Source: Flammula alnicola (taxonomy: Eukaryota > Basidiomycota > Agaricomycetes > Agaricales > Strophariaceae). From it: DNA of 21,285 nt. The notes below the pieces were generated by a model, which saw only the letters and a list, made by a program, of their open reading frames with translations, did no database searches and was not told the DNA's origin. The stretch lies in assembly GCA_015499995.1 (NCBI GenBank), contig JADNRV010000624.1:1-21285 (forward strand), given 5' to 3'. Shown here in pieces: positions 20,820-21,285 of this stretch; within the stretch, counting starts at the first letter, position 1; every line of letters starts with the position of its first letter. The position numbers were made by a program, and so were the translations under genes.

Positions 20820-21234
20820 CTAATAATAGTCATTGTCCGTTTTGACCTGTGTGGTGGTCTTCATCTCGATAGAGATCGCATTGTTGTACTAAAAGCCCCC
20901 AGTAAGCCTACAGGCACAAATACCTACGCGAAAAGAAATGACTCACCACTTCACTAGGAATCCCTTTAGAGGTAGTTGCTCTAAGATCTCCAAGTCGGCG
21001 CGGCACTTCCACGGAGACCGACTTCGACACTGTATCTCTCAATGAACTCCTTGCGTTGAGCCTACAGTAAATCGGATGAGTCAAGAGATGCATCCATCAC
21101 TGGATAAAGTCCTCTTACGCAGAAAGAAGGGAGTTCGAATACACTGAATAGTCATGTGTCAGCTCCTCACTCGAGAGGGACAAGTATCAGGGACGTACGC
21201 TTCGCAAGCGGCGTGTATGTAGCAAAGTAAATAA
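20820..21234 (-). CDS. DUF6534 domain-containing membrane protein, C-terminal part
   Basis: Only the last four exons lie in the window: 21234-21199, 21143-21119, 21061-20947 and 20888-20820. The gene continues beyond the right edge, with 21235-21285 being intron (CTAAT branch site, TCAAG acceptor). Spliced, they read IYFATYTPLAK, then LYSNSLLSALNAR, a basic and polar stretch, and the ending ISIEMKTTTQVKTD before the stop TAG. The KLYSNSLLxxLNAR motif is the strongest signature of DUF6534, a family of predicted seven-helix proteins abundant in mushroom-forming fungi. It marks the end of the last helix and the start of the cytoplasmic tail. All junctions are in frame; introns are 55-58 nt. Function is unknown; a sensor or receptor-like role has been suggested from topology only. 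No single unspliced frame would reveal it, because two of the exons are 36 and 25 nt. Confidence 0.8.
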
Positions 21235-21285
21235 CTTGAGACGCGAGATTTTATTAGCCAATCTGAAATGGAATTGGAAAATAGA

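Noticed and set aside
1..21285. A CRISPR array, prokaryotic defence operon or biosynthetic cluster
   Set aside because: There are no regular spacer repeats or operon-like gene packing. All genes have spliceosomal introns, and no core biosynthetic enzyme (PKS, NRPS, terpene synthase) is present.

Overview
The window looks like nuclear DNA of a filamentous basidiomycete, most likely an Agaricomycete. Genes are cut by many short GT-AG introns of about 35 to 130 nt. Two proteins belong to families that I know mainly from mushroom-forming fungi (DUF6699 and DUF6534). The other genes are ordinary fungal housekeeping or nutrient genes. No prokaryotic operon, CRISPR array, rRNA or tRNA is visible. 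All gene models below were spliced by hand, by matching reading frame, GT-AG signals and family motifs.

Layout, left to right: (1) minus strand 1674-169, a two-finger C2H2 transcription factor of the Nrg1 type with a long disordered tail. (2) 1675-7294, about 5.6 kb that is gene-poor. It holds one weak small secreted-protein ORF (4154-3807, minus) and a candidate decayed membrane-protein gene (about 6775-4741, minus). (3) Plus strand 7398-9961, a vacuolar-type Gly-Xaa carboxypeptidase (M20, CPS1-like) in 16 exons, with micro-exons of 14 and 8 nt. (4) Minus strand 12346-10527, an MFS sugar transporter. (5) Plus strand 12793-14867, a compact ATP-dependent DNA ligase with an N-terminal SWIM zinc finger. 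(6) Minus strand 17351-15295, a class-3-like aldehyde dehydrogenase. (7) 17352-18949, a long upstream region carrying a paired E-box element and a striking 27-bp palindrome. (8) Plus strand 19067-19968, a DUF6699 protein behind a TATA box. (9) Minus strand, entering from the right edge down to 20820, the C-terminal exons of a DUF6534 membrane protein.

The genes do not form an obvious cluster with a single function. The carboxypeptidase and transporter suggest nutrient recycling and uptake, the dehydrogenase aldehyde detoxification or lipid-aldehyde oxidation, and the ligase DNA repair. Neighbours alternate in orientation (divergent or convergent), so any co-regulation would have to act through shared intergenic regions.

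The most interesting points are the SWIM-ligase architecture, the micro-exons that encode conserved motif residues in two unrelated genes, two one-base frame conflicts at splice junctions (carboxypeptidase exon 9/10, dehydrogenase exon 6/7), and the octamer palindrome at 18055-18084. I did not find a wholly new system.
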